Shown here piece by piece: positions 61,611 through 64,000 of a stretch of DNA of 64,000 nt. Source of the DNA: Branchinecta lynchi (taxonomy: Eukaryota; Arthropoda; Branchiopoda; Anostraca; Branchinectidae); assembly GCA_023053575.1 (NCBI GenBank), contig JAKZAP010000003.1:3510561-3574560 (forward strand), in the 5' to 3' direction. How positions within the stretch are numbered: the first letter of the stretch is position 1; each line of letters starts with the position of its first letter. The notes under the pieces were generated by a model. It was not told the DNA's origin. It was given only the letters and a program-made list of their open reading frames with translations, and searched no databases. The position numbers were made by a program, and so were the translations under genes.

Positions 61611-62847
61611 ACAAGACCAAAGGTTTCGATGGGATCCCAAAAAATTTAATATTTGATCCAGACAATTCGGTCTTGTCTTCGCCAGACTCCTTGAACATTT
61701 TTACTATTAAAATTCAGAAAGGCCATAAAGCTAATCATCTGAGAAAACCAAGTTCAGATATAGATTCAGCATGTGTGTTTACCCCTATAAGTCATATCTC
61801 TTTTGACGAAAACTTTCTGCCACATCTGGCTAATTTCCCGGTTTCGGCCAAATTCCGGAACTACTTTTCCGGCGAAATAAGAAAGTGCAAAAACGAACTG
61901 AGCGTATCTTCTTTTCCCAATATTGAACACCTAATGAACTTCAAATAAAAATTTAACTTATAACAAAGAATCCGACTTCAGCCGGATTCTGTTCGAACTA
62001 TATGTCCGGGTAAAAAATAACTGTCATACACGGATTCAGCATCTTTCTTACCCCTAGATCGGATATCTCATCAACTACAAATAAAACTTTAACTTTTAAC
62101 AATTTTCCTGTGTTAGCCGGATTCAGGGTGAACTACTTGTCAAGGTAGAAAATTGTTTTCATTTAAGTGTTTAGCATGTCGTCTTACCCTAAAATCGAAC
62201 ATCTAATGAACTCCAAATAAGACTTTTAACAAACTTTCCGGTTTTGGCCGGATTCCAGGCGAACTACTTGTCCGGCGAGAAAATGGTTTTCACCATCGTG
62301 TTCGGCATGACTTCTTTCCCCTGCACCGAACATCTAATCGACTTGAAATAAAACTTTAACTTTTAACAGACTTTCCGGTTTTGGTCGGATTCCGGGCTAA
62401 CTACTAGTCCGGCGAAAAAATGGTTTTCGCCATTGTGTTCATTATGTCTTCTTACCAATATACCGAACATCTAATCAACTTCAAATAAAACTTTTACTTT
62501 TAACAAATTTTCCGGCTTTGGCCGGATTCCGGGCGAACTACTTGTCCGATGACAAAATGGTTTTCACCATCGTGCTCAGCATGTCTTCTTACCCTACAAT
62601 CGACTATCATATTATCTGTTTAAAAATACCTCATTTGCCACTAGATTTAAACCCGCTCCCCCACCCCTAAATCTAGGGCTACAAAGCCAATCTACGAACT
62701 CGACCTTACTCTTAAGCCAAAGAATCCTCACACCAAGTTTCATCAAAATATCTCATTCCCTTCGAGAGTTATAGCGCGCACAGACGGACGGACGGACAAC
62801 TTCTGCGATGTCATAGGTATCCCGCACTTACGTTTTGGGATCCCAAA
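61611..62847 (-). mobile_element. X element copy 9, full length
   Basis: AACAAGACCAAAGGTTTCGA to TTTTGGGATCCCAAAAA with six to seven internal repeats and (ACGG)3 at 62780-62795. Confidence 0.92.
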
Positions 62848-63319
62848 AAGAGAGTAAATGGCATAGGCAAGAACATACACCACAGACAATATACCCGACA
62901 AAGTAGGATTACGGAAGTGCAACTGACAGTTAAAATAATAAAGAAAACAAAACCCATTGGGTATTTGGCGTGGGAAAAGTACTGACGACTTTTTGTAGTA
63001 AACCAACGCGTCACTATCGGGTCTTTTGCTCAGATTTAGTTAGGGAGGCACACAAGAGGACAGCGTGGTATTCTGTCTCTTTAAGCGGTGTTTGGTTGCG
63101 CCTGCTTTCCAAATTTAAAAAAGGCAAGATGATTATTCTCCTTATATGTGGAATATCTTATTTTGTCGAATCAACTTCGAACTCCCCCCGACTGTGCGCA
63201 AATAAGTGGTAATTACCACACAACTAATTTTTTTATAGACTTCGACAAACATTTTTTGTTTAAGTTTGTTTGTTTTTCCAAATGGTGTAAAAAGGATATC
63301 CGATTGGCCATTAAAAGCC
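62848..63319. other. Unassigned intergenic/intron DNA
   Basis: Nothing recognised. Confidence 0.4.
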
Positions 63320-63640
63320 ACTTTACATGTTAAAGTTTAACTGAAAGGGTCTTAGATAGGACAATCTAGTTACCCCTCACTTATTCACCTGAAGAAGCTT
63401 GAAAACACGGCGAAGACACGTTACTTCGTTGCTCCGCTATTCACGAATAATCGATTTGGAAATTCCTTGTCTGATTTATATTCTCTACACGCTCATACCT
63501 GTGTTGTATGCTCGACGAAAACGATTTACGAAAAATAAGCGTTCACGCACTGAGCTACCTTCCGTAAGCTGATCACTGGCCACTGAAACGCCGCGTATGT
63601 ATTGACATTCAGTGTGTTTGTGTCATAGTAGAAATTTGCG
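63320..63640. mobile_element. Z element copy
   Basis: TAGGACAATCTAGTTACC, GTTACTTCGTTGCTCCGCTA, TTCACGAATAATCGATTT, ACGCTCATACCTGTGTTG; inverted relative to 44075-44390. Confidence 0.7.
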
Positions 63641-63875
63641 TTGTGTTGTGAGGACGACCGCAGATATTCTGAAGGTCATTCTAGCGCAAATAGTAAAAAA
63701 TTCAAAAAAATCCCTTAACACATTCCAAAAGATTGCAGTTAAATGATTCAAAAATAAGTTGGCTGTTCAGTTAAGCTTTAACAGGAGGAAAGGGATCCAC
63801 ATAACAGTCACGCTCCGGAATAGTCCTGTATGCCTGTCAAAGTTTCTATTACAGAGCGTGTTCCATCCTACTTAC

Positions 63876-64000
63876 CGTAGTTACTACGCATAACACGAAT
63901 CTGAGCTTCTTGGCGTCAAGGTTGGAACACATCTTTCAATTTTCGTCAAAACCAGCCAATCTCGTTACAGAGATCCGTAGTTACTACGCTTACTACCATC
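63876..64000. repeat. TAGTTACTACG repeat, second copy, cut by window edge
   Basis: CGTAGTTACTACGCATAACA, GAGCTTCTTGGCGTCAAGG, CGTAGTTACTACGCTTACTA; parallels 60945-61060. Confidence 0.7.

Overview
The window is a stretch of animal (invertebrate) nuclear DNA. It has spliceosomal introns with GT..AG borders, AATAAA polyadenylation signals, three recognisable animal genes, and introns and intergenic DNA crowded with eukaryotic transposons: LINEs, a tRNA-derived SINE, hAT-, PIF/Harbinger- and TTAA-type terminal-inverted-repeat elements, and elements with internal tandem repeats. Nothing prokaryotic is visible. A short (CCTAA)n tract on one LINE is the arthropod telomere unit, but this is too weak to place the organism.

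Three genes can be assembled exon by exon with matching splice phases. (1) On the + strand, 2591-30393, is a complete nine-exon RIOX1/NO66 ribosomal oxygenase gene (JmjC, 566 aa) with all iron ligands. (2) On the - strand, 42100-32382, is a complete five-exon MCFD2-like gene (194 aa: signal peptide, His-rich linker, two EF-hands). It converges tail to tail on RIOX1. (3) On the - strand, 60860-46003, are the last eight coding exons (558 aa) of a large acidic, coiled-coil protein. It resembles the C-terminal tail of a Rho guanine-nucleotide exchange factor; its 5' part lies beyond the right edge.

Layout: 1-1084 is a 528-bp tandem duplication. 1085-2562 is the RIOX1 5' flank with one unidentified ORF. 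2563-30393 is RIOX1, whose introns 2-8 are mostly nested transposons. 30394-32381 is the gap between the convergent genes. 32382-42100 is the MCFD2-like gene. 42130-46002 is intergenic, with a hAT MITE and an unexplained cluster of hydrophobic ORFs. 46003-60860 is the RhoGEF-like gene. 60861-64000 is repeat-rich and contains no exon I can recognise.

Several transposon families recur, so their ends and target duplications can be read by comparing copies. In this report: X = elements with GGGATCCC near both ends, an (ACGG)n tract and internal 137-bp repeats; W = TTAA...AGGACCC TIR elements; V = another TTAA TIR element; Y = a second family with internal repeats and a GGCACTTG hairpin; Z = a TIR element cut by a PIF-type MITE. 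I found no clearly new protein machinery. The best leads are the RIOX1 N-terminal extension with its upstream ORF, inverted X copies flanking RIOX1 exon 6, a V insertion 9 bp from a splice acceptor, a SINE with its tRNA module in the 3' half, and the X family itself. All repeat boundaries and similarities were judged by eye.
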